64,000 bases of DNA from Turbatrix aceti. Taxonomy: Eukaryota; Nematoda; Chromadorea; Rhabditida; Panagrolaimidae. A program made the position numbers and the translations under genes. This document shows positions 35,862-46,515 of this stretch, piece after piece (position 1 is the first letter of the stretch; each line of letters begins with the position of its first letter). Under the pieces are notes generated by a model. It was not told the DNA's origin. It saw only the letters and a list, made by a program, of their open reading frames with translations, and did no database searches. The DNA lies in assembly GCA_963969345.1 (NCBI GenBank), contig OZ017768.1, positions 310,001-374,000 on the forward strand. Direction: 5' to 3'.

Positions 35862-36493
35862 ACTTTGAAAATTTTTGTCTTTCTTTGCCTTGAGGCTTCC
35901 CGATAAAATTTTGGTAAATACTGTTTTTGATTTCGTTCCAGAACGAGTTGTTTTTTGGGGCGCGTAAAGAAATTGCTCCAATAAAGGAATGCGTTCCCTG
36001 AAAGGGACAACATGCGCTTGGGCAAAGAAAACTATGCTCAAAAAAGCTTTCTTTGTTTTCAATTCAAGATATCTGAAACGTTGCCAAGCTCACATGAGTA
36101 TTTTTTGCAGACAATCGATAGATGCCACTTCTGGTTAACAAAATAAGTTACATTTATATTTTTCTGATGGTTTTTACGTTTGTTTGCCAAAAAATTTAAA
36201 TAATACTTGGTTTCGTTTGACTTATCTTTAAAAAAATTGATACAACTTGTTTTTGACTCGAGTGCCAAAAAAAGAGAAGGAAGCGTAAGGAAGCCGTGTC
36301 AACCCAATTCACGAGGGTATCATCAAGTTGAGTAACATAAAAACTTTTTTGTTGGGAGCACAACTTTTTTACAATTACATCCTTCCAAACTTCATTTATC
36401 CGCTCTTCCGTCTTCAATTCAATAGGGCACAATAAAAAATTCCAGAGCACCAACCCGCCTGCTAATTTGGCCTCTGGACCTTGCCTGATGTGA

Positions 36494-36732
36494 GTTGTAT
36501 GACATCCCTCATATCCCTTGACTCCACTTGGGCTCTCCTTTTTGGGTCAGGCACAGCAAGTTGTTATTCAGTCAGTGGCAACGCGTCGACTGCTGCGTTC
36601 TGTTCGTTCTGGACCCCAGTCGATAACAACGCACATGTGCGCCTGAGAGTAGAGCATGATGCCAAGCCTCAGCCTGAGGGTGAAGCTTCTTCCTCCCGCC
36701 GGGGGACAACCTCATCTGACTCAAGTCGATGA
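36494..36732 (+). CDS. Possible terminal coding exon, unknown
   Basis: A frame through 36732 has a GC-rich, coding-like composition and ends in a hydrophilic Ser/Arg/Glu-rich tail before a stop. Its upstream limit is unclear: the nearby acceptor ATTCCAG (ends 36455) leads into other frames, including one with a possible GTGAGT donor at 36488 and an acceptor near 36546. Several splice readings are possible and none matches a protein I know. Confidence 0.22.
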
Positions 36733-37761
36733 AATAGATAAATTGTAGAATTTGTCGATTGTTTTTTTCGACAGTTGAATTTTTATTTGTTCAGAAATAA
36801 GAGGTTTTTTGAGTGCTTCCCGTTGATTTGAGTGCTTTTTGACGGTTGTTAGCATCTAATGTAAGAGGGTCGGACTTGTTATAAGATTTTTTTTTGTTTT
36901 TTTCAGCTTGCATGTTTGAAGACAGTTTTGTTGACCGTTTTTATTTCAGTTGTCTTTTTATGACTGAATTTCTGAAAATGGTATGCATTCTAAAATTTCT
37001 AAACCGATAAATCTACTTGGTTGTCTGACAGCTTTGATATTTATGCTAAAATTTGACGAGTCTGATAAGTTCACAAAACTTTTACTGTCAAGTTCTTGAA
37101 CTTTTTAAAGTTTTTTAAAAGCTAAAAAATAAATGCTAAAATAAATGTTAAAAGCTAAAAAATAAAACTAAAAAATAAATTATTTATCTGTCCGTTTTTT
37201 TAATTTTCTTCGTTTTTCGTAACAATTTTTATTTTTATTCTCCTCGGAATAAAAATTTTTACTAGAATTTTATTCGCAGCCAAAAATTAAAGTTTTGTGC
37301 TGTTAACAATAAAAGCAAAAAGGAAAAGTATTGTTCAATTTGCTGTAATATATTCAGTTTATTTTTTTTGTTCGTAGCTTTAATTTAATTTTTGCAATCT
37401 ATATAGTTGCAGCGTGCCAAAAAGTCTATAAATGATAAATTGATGTTATTGATTTAAATTTTTTTAATAGGTTTTCTGATTTCTTAATCGTTAATTCACA
37501 CTCAAAAGCAGTTGACACAATTTGTGTATCTATCTAGCTGCAACACTCCGTCAGGTCTATGTGGTGCAATGTTTACAAAAAAGTTTTGCTTTACAGATTC
37601 TAACAGATTACAGCAATTAATGTTTGCTATTAGCTTTTTTTGCAAATTGTGCAAATCATTACACATAATGTTCCGATCACCCTAGATCAAGTTGATTTCA
37701 TTTCATTTGATTTCATTTATTCTCTAACTCGTACGCACCATATCATACATACAACACTACA

Positions 37762-37866
37762 ATGAACAGTCAGTCAGAAGGTGATGAAGATGATGATGGC
37801 GACTCGTACGTAGAGGGGCCCATCCGGAACGGATGTCATTGCGATACGTGCACCCTGAGTTCGTAG
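37762..37866 (+). CDS. Small acidic open frame with CHCDTC, 34 residues
   Basis: An ATG and 34 codons contain an acidic run (EGDEDDDGD) and a cysteine-histidine cluster (CHCDTC) before a stop. The composition is unlike the AT-rich surroundings. It could be a small gene, the last exon of something larger, or chance. Confidence 0.2.
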   Translation: MNSQSEGDEDDDGDSYVEGPIRNGCHCDTCTLSS

Positions 37867-39466
37867 CTCTGATAGGGGACGGGACTTGTTTTTGGTGTGG
37901 TGTGGTTTTGAAGATTAAGTTGATATTGTACGTTAAATATTCAATTTGTATTTTCATCAAACGGGTTTTCAAGAGAGAAACTGAATTTAATTGTCGTCAG
38001 TTGTTTTTTTACAAAATCGTTTGTCCAGGATTTTATGATGCGGAATGAATCAATTTGCAGTAAAAATAAATTGTCCATGAGTCATAAATTGCTGATACGA
38101 TCGTGGTAACTGCTGATGTCGGACCAGTCACTACGATCGTAATCGAAAGACTGAAATATGATTGATTAAAGAGGTAGTTGTTTTAGAGTCCATTACACTA
38201 AAAAAAATTCTGTAAAAATGCGTAAAAAAATGTATCTTTGAAAAAATGATTTGAACGAGTTACATATAAAGTAAATGCCATTGTTTTTTGACTTTATTAC
38301 TTTTTGATATAACAATTATCCATCTAATGGATGGTTGTAAAGTTTTCTATCATGTTGCGTTACAAATTATTTTTTTTGCCCCTTGATCACGCCAGAAGGG
38401 CCTACTTGATTGATGCCTACCCACCTTCCACTTGGTTTGGCTAATCGATTGCGGTCGCCAGTATTCGCTGGAAAGAGGGCAGAGAAGAGAGGGCTGTTCT
38501 CGCGCAAAGAAGGTCACCGCGGCCATAATCGAAGAAATTCTTCTCACTTGCTTTCGTGTCTTCCCTGGTCAGCGCAGCATCAAGCATCACTACGCTAACT
38601 GTTGACTTGACCATGCTACCGAAAGGTAGTCAGCCGAGTTGAGTTTGCTCAGGGTCTGGAAAGGATTAGAGGCCGGTGTCTGTCAGTTTCAAATTGATGC
38701 TTTTTTAGGCAAATTTGTTAACACCTAGAATTTATGGACCTGTCTCTGTCGCGCGATTAACTTATTATTGAAGTATCTTGCTTCAAAATATAGGATTATA
38801 GTTTTTTAGTCCATAAAAAATGTTCTTCACTATTCACACGTCAGAGTGTTTGCTATCCATCAGGTTTGAGTCTTAATATTATTTACCCGTGAGAACAAAA
38901 AAAAGCTAACTGTCCAGTTTCCCATTGATTGCCAGCAATTTATATTTTGTCACGATTTTTGTTTTAAACGCCGAAGCTTGAGTATGGAAGTCCGACAATA
39001 GAAGAACAGAAATGTGAGGCGTTTCAGAAACCAAATAATTAATAAATGAAAAAAATACAATTTTTTTTGGTTGTCGGCATATTTTATATTTTTGAACTCC
39101 TTTTAGATCAAGCTCTGAAGCATTGGTCCTCGATCTAGCACAAAGTCTGGGCTCCAATTTTGTTCTCGTATGTGCAATTTGTTCTCAATTTTCTCAAAAC
39201 AATTGTACCCAAATTATATAAAAAATTGGACTTTTGTAATGCGTTTAATTTATCTTCTTTCCTGGTTTCCCTGAATTCCCACAAGGAACCAAGAAAACCA
39301 CGTAAAAACGGGCACACAGGCTACAAGTAGCGTTGGGGTGAGTAGTCTTGTTCTTTTGTTTAAATAGTTCATGAGAAGATTCAACTGATACGCCGCATGT
39401 TTTAAAGTTGTTATTTACAAATTGTTGACGAGCACATTGACATTTTTAGCTTTTTTGTTTCCTTAT
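37867..39466. other. Intergenic; one GC-richer patch
   Basis: No gene could be supported. A patch at about 38390-38690 is GC-richer and open on both strands, so no coding strand can be chosen; it might be an old repeat or a non-coding RNA. The rest is AT-rich. Confidence 0.4.
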
Positions 39467-39468
39467 AA

Positions 39469-42400
39469 GGCGGTATATTTAAAATTTTCTTCAAAAAACG
39501 AAGTTTTGCAGCTGAACTCAAAAAACGAACTAAAAACAGCAAAACTCAATGTTCTCAAAAAAAAGTACATCTGAAATAAGAAATTTTTATTTCATGAAAA
39601 ATTGTCCGACTAAAATGAACAAATTGACATTTTGCGAAAATGTGGACAGTCCGCACGAGAAAATGCGAGAACACGCGCACAAATTGGAAAAAAATCATCT
39701 GTGAGATTTTTCCGCGTAGCGTGCGCGCACAAATTGGAAAAAAATCATCTGTGAGATTTTTCCGCGTAGCGTGCGCGCACAAATTGGAAAAAAATCATCT
39801 GTGAGATTTTTCCGCTTTGCAAGCGCAAACTGTGTGCAGTGCGCAAAGTGTTGTTTTACCGTATTTATTGTGCCGTAATGGATATAAACATTTACAAATT
39901 TATCACTACATGTTACCGGCATGAAAAAGGGGACAACTGAAACCACAATTTTTTTTTCTATAACATAAATTATATAAAATCTACTCATTTACTCATTTTT
40001 TCTTCAGATGTGTCCATTTCAGTGTCCTGAGTTCCGTCGGTTGACATGGATTGACGTGCTGAGTAAATTGATGAACTGTCTGAGCAAGAGGAGGTGTAAT
40101 GAACACGTGAAAAAAAAACAATCAAAAACAACAAGTAGCAACACAACTTTCGCTTGCGATGGAACACGAAAGCAATTTTCGCCACGAGAGAACGTGGGTG
40201 AAGGGTCAGACTGGTTTGGTGCATGGCACATACAGTGGCAAGTGTGAGGCGCGCATGCTGTCTGGACTATCCTTTTCTCTCTGGCTTCTCTTCGTTCAGC
40301 GCGCGTCGCTCTCATGAAGAGAGATTCTCCCGCTGCCCGAGCGCGCTGGTCGAATTAGTTGCAAAAAAAGGAATTTCGGGCCAAATTTAGAAATTTTTAC
40401 TTTTTCAAATTAGATTTGTAATTAGAATAATATTTGAAGCATTTTGATGTGTTTTTCAGAATTGTGGGACAATATTTGATCAAAATCGAGTGGGGTTCGG
40501 GAGAAAAAATCCACGGATCTTTGAAATGCCGACAGAAAGCTGAAAATTTCAGGGTTGACTAAAAACAAAATTTCCTTTCAAATGGCATACTCAGTTTTTT
40601 GATTGCGTGTCGATAAATGTCCGAAAAAACGGTTTTCTTCGGAAATTTGAAAAATTCGGTACTTTCTAGAACTGGGATCAAAAAATGAATATCACCAGTC
40701 GAAAACGCAATATCTTTTTTATCTACTGTGAAATTTTCACAGACTTAACATATCCCTGAAGCATACGGTAACGATTCTCCCGAACCCTACTTGTTCCAAC
40801 GCCTGAGGCTATGAGGTAGAGCGCTGTAGAGCAGAGTGAGATAGAACATCTTGTGAGAAATTTTTCGGCCTACAAAATCGTGTAACTCCTGAATTTCTAT
40901 CTATTTTTTTGGCTTCGCAATTTTAATTCGCGCTACATACACTCATTTTTGGTATCAATTTTCCGAAAATTGAAATCGAAAAAGTGGGGTCTGGGGGAAA
41001 AATCGGCATTCGTTCAGTTTGAAAGCAATATTGCTGAAAATTTCAGGATAGGAGTAAAAATGAATTCTAAATGCGGTGACGATATTCATTTTTTTCAATT
41101 TCGACCGAAAAATTTCTAAAAGTTCGAATTTTCGAAAAAAAAGCATTTTTCGGAACTTTTTCGAACCTTTAAAAACAAAATAATAAAATTTTTGAATTCT
41201 ACAGTGTTTTTTACGTTTGGGGTCAAGATTCATGCTAATACGCTCCAAAACTGTGTCAATGGCGATTTTTCCCCCAGACCCCACTTTTTCGATTTCAATT
41301 TTCGGAAAATTGATACCAAAAATGAGTGTATGTAGCGCGAATTAAAATTGCGAAGCCAAAAAAATAGATAGAAATTCAGGAGTTACACGATTTTGTAGGC
41401 CGAAAAATTTCTCACAAGATGTTCTATCTCACTCTGCTCTACAGCGCTCTACCTCATAGCCTCAGGCGTTGGAACAAGTAGGGTTCGGGAGAATCGTTAC
41501 CGTATGCTTCAGGGATATGTTAAGTCTGTGAAAATTTCACAGTAGATAAAAAAGATATTGCGTTTTCGACTGGTGATATTCATTTTTTGATCCCAGTTCT
41601 AGAAAGTACCGAATTTTTCAAATTTCCGAAGAAAACCGTTTTTTCGGACATTTATCGACACGCAATCAAAAAACTGAGTATGCCATTTGAAAGGAAATTT
41701 TGTTTTTAGTCAACCCTGAAATTTTCAGCTTTCTGTCGGCATTTCAAAGATCCGTGGATTTTTTCTCCCGAACCCCACTCGATTTTGATCAAATATTGTC
41801 CCACAATTCTGAAAAACACATCAAAATGCTTCAAATATTATTCTAATTACAAATCTAATTTGAAAAAGTAAAAATTTCTAAATTTGGCCCGAAATTCCTT
41901 TTTTTGCAACTAATTCGACCAGCGCGCTCGGGCAGCGGGAGAATCTCTCTTCATGAGAGCGACGCGCGCTGAACGAAGAGAAGCCAGAGAGAAAAGGATA
42001 GTCCAGACAGCATGCGCGCCTCACACTTGCCACTGTATGTGCCATGCACCAAACCAGTCTGACCCTTCACCCACGTTCTCTCGTGGCGAAAATTGCTTTC
42101 GTGTTCCATCGCAAGCGAAAGTTGTGTTGCTACTTGTTGTTTTTGATTGTTTTTTTTTCACGTGTTCATTACACCTCCTCTTGCTCAGACAGTTCATCAA
42201 TTTACTCAGCACGTCAATCCATGTCAACCGACGGAACTCAGGACACTGAAATGGACACATCTGAAGAAAAAATGAGTAAATGAGTAGATTTTATATAATT
42301 TATGTTATAGAAAAAAAAATTGTGGTTTCAGTTGTCCCCTTTTTCATGCCGGTAACATGTAGTGATAAATTTGTAAATGTTTATATCCATTACGGCACAA

Positions 42401-42804
42401 TAAATACGGTAAAACAACACTTTGCGCACTGCACACAGTTTGCGCTTGCAAAGCGGAAAAATCTCACAGATGATTTTTTTCCAATTTGTGCGCGCACGCT
42501 ACGCGGAAAAATCTCACAGATGATTTTTTTCCAATTTGTGCGCGCACGCTACGCGGAAAAATCTCACAGATGATTTTTTTCCAATTTGTGCGCGTGTTCT
42601 CGCATTTTCTCGTGCGGACTGTCCACATTTTCGCAAAATGTCAATTTGTTCATTGTAATTGGACAATTTTTCATGAAATATACATTCGGGACACGTGCAT
42701 GTATCTTTTTTTCATAACATCAACTACGCTGTGTTTGACATGTTCATTTTTTTGAGTTCGGCTGCAAAACTTCGTTTTTTGAAGAAAATTTTAAATATAC
42801 CGCC
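39469..42804. mobile_element. 3.3-kb near-perfect palindromic foldback element
   Basis: GGCGGTATATTTAAAATTTT at the left and its complement at the right end bound two arms of about 1.54 kb around a loop of roughly 250 bp (about 41013-41262). Left and right positions pair with a constant coordinate sum, so there is almost no net indel. Arm-encoded open frames are identical over 79 to 98 codons. Only an outer stretch (about 39515-39615 against 42655-42760) differs strongly. Each arm has three copies of a 50-bp repeat. No transposase is recognised. The target duplication is ambiguous (TA/TTA-like). Confidence 0.88.
39674..39830 (+). repeat. 50-bp tandem repeat, three copies (left arm)
   Basis: Units begin CGCGCACAAATTGGAAAAAA at 39674, 39724 and 39774 and contain TCATCTGTGAGATTTTTCCG; the third ends differently. 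The same array is present inverted at about 42443-42596 in the right arm. Confidence 0.9.
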
Positions 42805-43338
42805 TTTTATTCAGGGACTAATACATACGCTGTAACGATGTAAGTGCCCTCTGTCTACTGTGAAGTAGTATATCAATTGAAGTAGTATAAACTGACACGC
42901 AAGGTGTCGTAGGGGTGTTTTCACAGGACAGAAGCCGTTTTTTTAAATACCAATTCATTTATTTTTATGTTAAGATACATATGGAATGAACGATTTTTGA
43001 ATAGCAAAGTATATTATATTGATATTATATTATATAACTAAAATAAACCGCTTTTTTAATTTTTTTTTGCACAAACGTTTTTTGTTATTTTTTCCATACA
43101 TTACGCTTCCTCTGGTTATTAAGCGCCGTTCTTCCCGTTCCCGCCTCTCTTTCCGTTCCTGTTTTAGTTTGTGGACAAGCGATCTCAACCGCTGCAGCTT
43201 GTTCTTTGGATATACAGATATGTAGTTTTCGGTAGAGACGTGGTTTTTTTTCTCATCAAACCGAGCAATTTTTTTGGAGCTATTGTTTCCTTCCAAGCTT
43301 TTGGATTCACCAATTATTTTTATTGCTGATCGAAAATG
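42805..43338. other. Intergenic, no firm feature
   Basis: A reverse-strand frame at 43030-43296 encodes a very basic, Arg/Glu/Lys-rich helix-like peptide. It lies just beyond the 3' LTR and matches nothing I recognise. Otherwise AT-rich. Confidence 0.35.
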
Positions 43339-43343
43339 CGCGT

Positions 43344-43452
43344 TGATGGCGGAGCGGTCTACCGGCGAGATCGAGACAAGAAAAGACTGTTTATTCTCAA
43401 TGACGAAAAGCTATATATATCAGATATCAGTAGTCAATGCAAATATCCTTCA
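43344..43452 (-). repeat. 3' LTR
   Basis: A 109-bp TG...CA repeat, identical to the other LTR. The gag-pol frame runs into it and stops there. It contains a TATATATA stretch that could serve as a promoter box. Confidence 0.93.
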
Positions 43453-46354
43453 GTCCTCCTCCTGGACAAAGAATTTGTGCACCTTGAAGAAAAGGTCCAG
43501 CTTGCTTATCCGTTCGCGTGGCTAGGCGGATCCTTCTGATGTCGAGCGGTGACGCACGAAAAACCTCCTCCAGTTCCTTGTCGGACTGCTCTTGAATGAA
43601 CTGGACTTCGGGGTGAGGGGTTGCCTTGGGATCCGGTAAGCGTGAGAGAACGTCGGCGTTTGCGGTATCTTCCGAGCTGGCAAGTCGTTTGATGGCTACT
43701 GCTGATGCCGTTCCTTGAGGACCGAAGAGTTTTAGCAGGGGTTTGTGGTCCGTATACAAGGTGAAGTGGCGGCCGAGTAAGAAGTGTGCAAACTTTTTGA
43801 CGCCAAAGATGATTCCCAGGGCTTCCTTTTCGATTTGGCCGTAATTTTCTTCAGCCGGGGTGAGACGTCTCGATTCGTAGGCAATGATTCGCTCCTTGTC
43901 GTTCTTCCGATGATATATGACTGCGCCAAGCCCGTAGTCGGATGCGTCGGTGGCGAGCACGACTGGTTTTGTCGGATCGTAATGCGTCAGTATTTCGGAT
44001 GACTTGAGAGCTGCCTTTACTGCCTGGAACGATGCCTCATGAGACGATGTCCACTGCCAAAGCGCGTCCTTCCTGAGGAGATCCGTTAGGGGTACTGAAA
44101 TGGCAGCGAGCGAGGGGAGAAAACGTCTGTAATAATTTACCGCGCCGAGGAAAGATTCAATCTGCTTCCGGTTGATTGGACTTGGCATCCGGTCGATCGC
44201 TTGGGCTTTTGTCGGGTTAGGCCGTATGCCTGAGGCGTCGACGATGAAACCGAGGAATTCGATCGAAGACTTGGCATAAGAGCATTTCTCTGCCTTAAGC
44301 CGTAGTCCATGCTGTTGCAGTCTCTTGAAAACCATGATGAGCTTCTCGAGGTGGTTTTCGCCTGGCTTCGTTCCTATGGTGATGTCGTCAAAATAGACAA
44401 CTACTCCTGGAATTGCGTTGAGCACCTGCTCCATATGCCGTTGGAAGATGGATGGTGCTGTTTTGATCCCGAACGGTAGCCGACGAAAACGGAAAAGCCC
44501 TTTGTGCGTATTGATGGTCGTGAGCTTGGACAATGCGTCGTCGAGCTTAACGAGATGATACGCCGATCGTAGGTCGAGTTTTGTGAAGGTCGTGCATCCG
44601 TTGAGCTCGTGGAGGAGGTCCTCGATGCGTGGGATGGGGTAGTGGGAGTCTTCAAGATGTGGATTAACTGTTACTTTGTAGTCGCCACAGACTCTGGTCT
44701 CGCCGTTTGCCTTCTTGACCGCAACGATTGGGGTGGCCCATTCGGACGTTTCGACGCTCTCTATGATGTCCTGACGCAAGAGATTTTCGAGCGTTTCTTC
44801 GACTTTTTCCCGCATAGCGTACGGGAGGAGACGCGCCTTGAGGAACCGAGGAGTGGCCTGGTCCTTGACGTCAATAGTCGCCGTTAGGGTGCACTTTGAC
44901 ATGTCCGAGGAGAAAAGGTCCTGGAAATTGGCGAGAACGTCGCTGACTGAGTTCACGAGAATGGGTTGTTCTTCCGTGGGGAGGCTCCGCGTGGGCGAGG
45001 CTGAAAACTGTGCGATCCATTCGCGACCCAGAATGTTGTCTCCAACATGACCTTTTGTTACCGTAATGTAAACAAACTTGGATTGACCGTTCCACTGGAC
45101 CCTGAGCCTGGTTTCGCCGAGCGTTGGGATTGGGACATTGCCGTAGCCGCCGATTGGAGTCGTGGGACTGAGAGGCGGTTTTCCGAGATCGATCCACGTT
45201 TTCTCGTTGATAAGGCTCCATGTGGCCCCTGAATCCGCGATCATAGGGACGGTTTTGCCGTTTAAGATCGGGAAAGCCATGTCGGGCGGGAGACACGGTC
45301 GATGGTTTGCCGTCTTGGTGGTGTTGATCATGAGTAGCCGAGGGGCTGAGGTGTCGGTGTCGTCGGAGTACAGTGGTGTAACTTCGTTTGTCCGCTTCTT
45401 GCGCCGGGGGCAGCGTTTCTTGAAGTGACCTTTTTCCTGGCATACCGGACAGACGCTGTGGATCGCCCGGCACTCTGTAATCTCGTGGCCCGACAAATGG
45501 CAGTGCGAGCAAGACTTGCCGTTATTTTTGGTGCTTTTTCCTCGTTTGCCGGCTCCTGCTACCTGGGCGATGACCGGTTGTTGGGCCAGGCTTTGAGGGT
45601 GCTGGATGTTCCTCGCGGAGTACATCGTCATGACGGACGCCTCTGCGATCTTCAAAAGCTCGGCACCGCTTTTGCTTATGTTTTCCGGTTGCAATAGTTT
45701 GTTTCGGAGTTGCACGTCTTTGAGACCTCTGACGAACGCCAGTGCGGCCATCTCTTTTCGGATATCCTGGACCAAGTCAAATCGTGCTGCGCCGACTTGC
45801 CGCTCGATTTCGTTGTAGAAATCACGCAGCGTTCTGTCGTCTTGTGTTGCCGTAAATAGGCGGACCCTATTGAATTGATGATTGGTAAGAGCTTCGCCGA
45901 AATGACTTTCCAGGAGACGCATGAGGTCGTCGTATTCAACTTCGCGAGGGCTTCGGGGTCGAAGAACCTGGACCAGCGTGGACAAAATGTCCCGCCCTGC
46001 AACCTGAAGGAGCACAGACGTTTTGACTAAAGGACTTGCCGTGGACAGATTCCTATTTTCAAGGTACAACTCTAATGAGAGCCGCCAGACGTCAAAGTCT
46101 TCGCCCGGTTGGTAAGGGGTAGGCGGTAGTAAAACGTGTCCAAGCGTTGCTGCCTGGGTTGCCGCCGGTACGGCGGCCGACGTCGACGTAGGCACTTGCG
46201 GGACCAGTGCTGGCGGTGGTGCCGTGACGATTGCCGGGACCGGCAGTGGTGCCGGAGGCTGTCCCGAGGTACCTGACGTACCTGACATCGACGCGTTCGA
46301 GTTTGAGCCTTGTGTCGAGTTTGATCTCTCTGTCGACGATGATGATGTTGCCAT
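43427..46354 (-). CDS. Gag-protease-RT-RNase H polyprotein (integrase missing)
   Basis: A single 975-residue frame. The gag region (about 80-270) is followed by two CX2CX4HX4C zinc knuckles (282-295 and 302-315). The aspartic protease has DSG at 374-376, reverse transcriptase has YFDD at 654-657, and RNase H has D803, the TDH motif near 868-870 and ANADVLSRL near 898-906. The segment between VAIKRL (about 886-891) and ANAD is shorter than usual by some 20 residues. After RNase H there are only about 65 residues, the last few from the LTR, where the spacer and integrase should be. The frame is otherwise unbroken, so the products could be made, but insertion would need integrase from another element. 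The Gypsy assignment rests on the domain order and RT/RNase H motifs. Confidence 0.92.
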   Translation of the reverse strand: MATSSSSTERSNSTQGSNSNASMSGTSGTSGQPPAPLPVPAIVTAPPPALVPQVPTSTSAAVPAATQAATLGHVLLPPTPYQPGEDFDVWRLSLELYLENRNLSTASPLVKTSVLLQVAGRDILSTLVQVLRPRSPREVEYDDLMRLLESHFGEALTNHQFNRVRLFTATQDDRTLRDFYNEIERQVGAARFDLVQDIRKEMAALAFVRGLKDVQLRNKLLQPENISKSGAELLKIAEASVMTMYSARNIQHPQSLAQQPVIAQVAGAGKRGKSTKNNGKSCSHCHLSGHEITECRAIHSVCPVCQEKGHFKKRCPRRKKRTNEVTPLYSDDTDTSAPRLLMINTTKTANHRPCLPPDMAFPILNGKTVPMIADSGATWSLINEKTWIDLGKPPLSPTTPIGGYGNVPIPTLGETRLRVQWNGQSKFVYITVTKGHVGDNILGREWIAQFSASPTRSLPTEEQPILVNSVSDVLANFQDLFSSDMSKCTLTATIDVKDQATPRFLKARLLPYAMREKVEETLENLLRQDIIESVETSEWATPIVAVKKANGETRVCGDYKVTVNPHLEDSHYPIPRIEDLLHELNGCTTFTKLDLRSAYHLVKLDDALSKLTTINTHKGLFRFRRLPFGIKTAPSIFQRHMEQVLNAIPGVVVYFDDITIGTKPGENHLEKLIMVFKRLQQHGLRLKAEKCSYAKSSIEFLGFIVDASGIRPNPTKAQAIDRMPSPINRKQIESFLGAVNYYRRFLPSLAAISVPLTDLLRKDALWQWTSSHEASFQAVKAALKSSEILTHYDPTKPVVLATDASDYGLGAVIYHRKNDKERIIAYESRRLTPAEENYGQIEKEALGIIFGVKKFAHFLLGRHFTLYTDHKPLLKLFGPQGTASAVAIKRLASSEDTANADVLSRLPDPKATPHPEVQFIQEQSDKELEEVFRASPLDIRRIRLATRTDKQAGPFLQGAQILCPGGGLKDICIDY

Positions 46355-46401
46355 CGACGAGGGGTAGGGAGGCGAGGGGAAAAGTAACTCTCGTCACCAA
46401 C

Positions 46402-46510
46402 TGATGGCGGAGCGGTCTACCGGCGAGATCGAGACAAGAAAAGACTGTTTATTCTCAATGACGAAAAGCTATATATATCAGATATCAGTAGTCAATGCAA
46501 ATATCCTTCA
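46402..46510 (-). repeat. 5' LTR
   Basis: A 109-bp TG...CA repeat; the CGCGT target duplication lies directly outside it. Its TATATATA on the reverse strand is the likely promoter element for the element's transcript. Confidence 0.93.
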
Positions 46511-46515
46511 CGCGT

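Larger units (their letters stand above)
43344..46510 (-). mobile_element. Ty3/Gypsy-type LTR retrotransposon lacking integrase
   Basis: A 3,167-bp insertion with 109-bp direct LTRs (43344-43452 and 46402-46510) that begin TG, end CA and read as identical. CGCGT is duplicated outside (43339-43343 and 46511-46515). On the reverse strand a tRNA-type primer site (TGGTGACGAGAG) follows the 5' LTR by two bases, and a purine tract (AGGAGGAGGA) precedes the 3' LTR. One frame encodes gag, protease, reverse transcriptase and RNase H. Sequence expected for integrase is absent. Clean ends and identical LTRs mean a recent insertion. Confidence 0.93.

Noticed and set aside
38390..38690. GC-richer patch with frames on both strands
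   Set aside because: No strand can be favoured, there are no clear splice sites and no domain; left as unexplained intergenic sequence.
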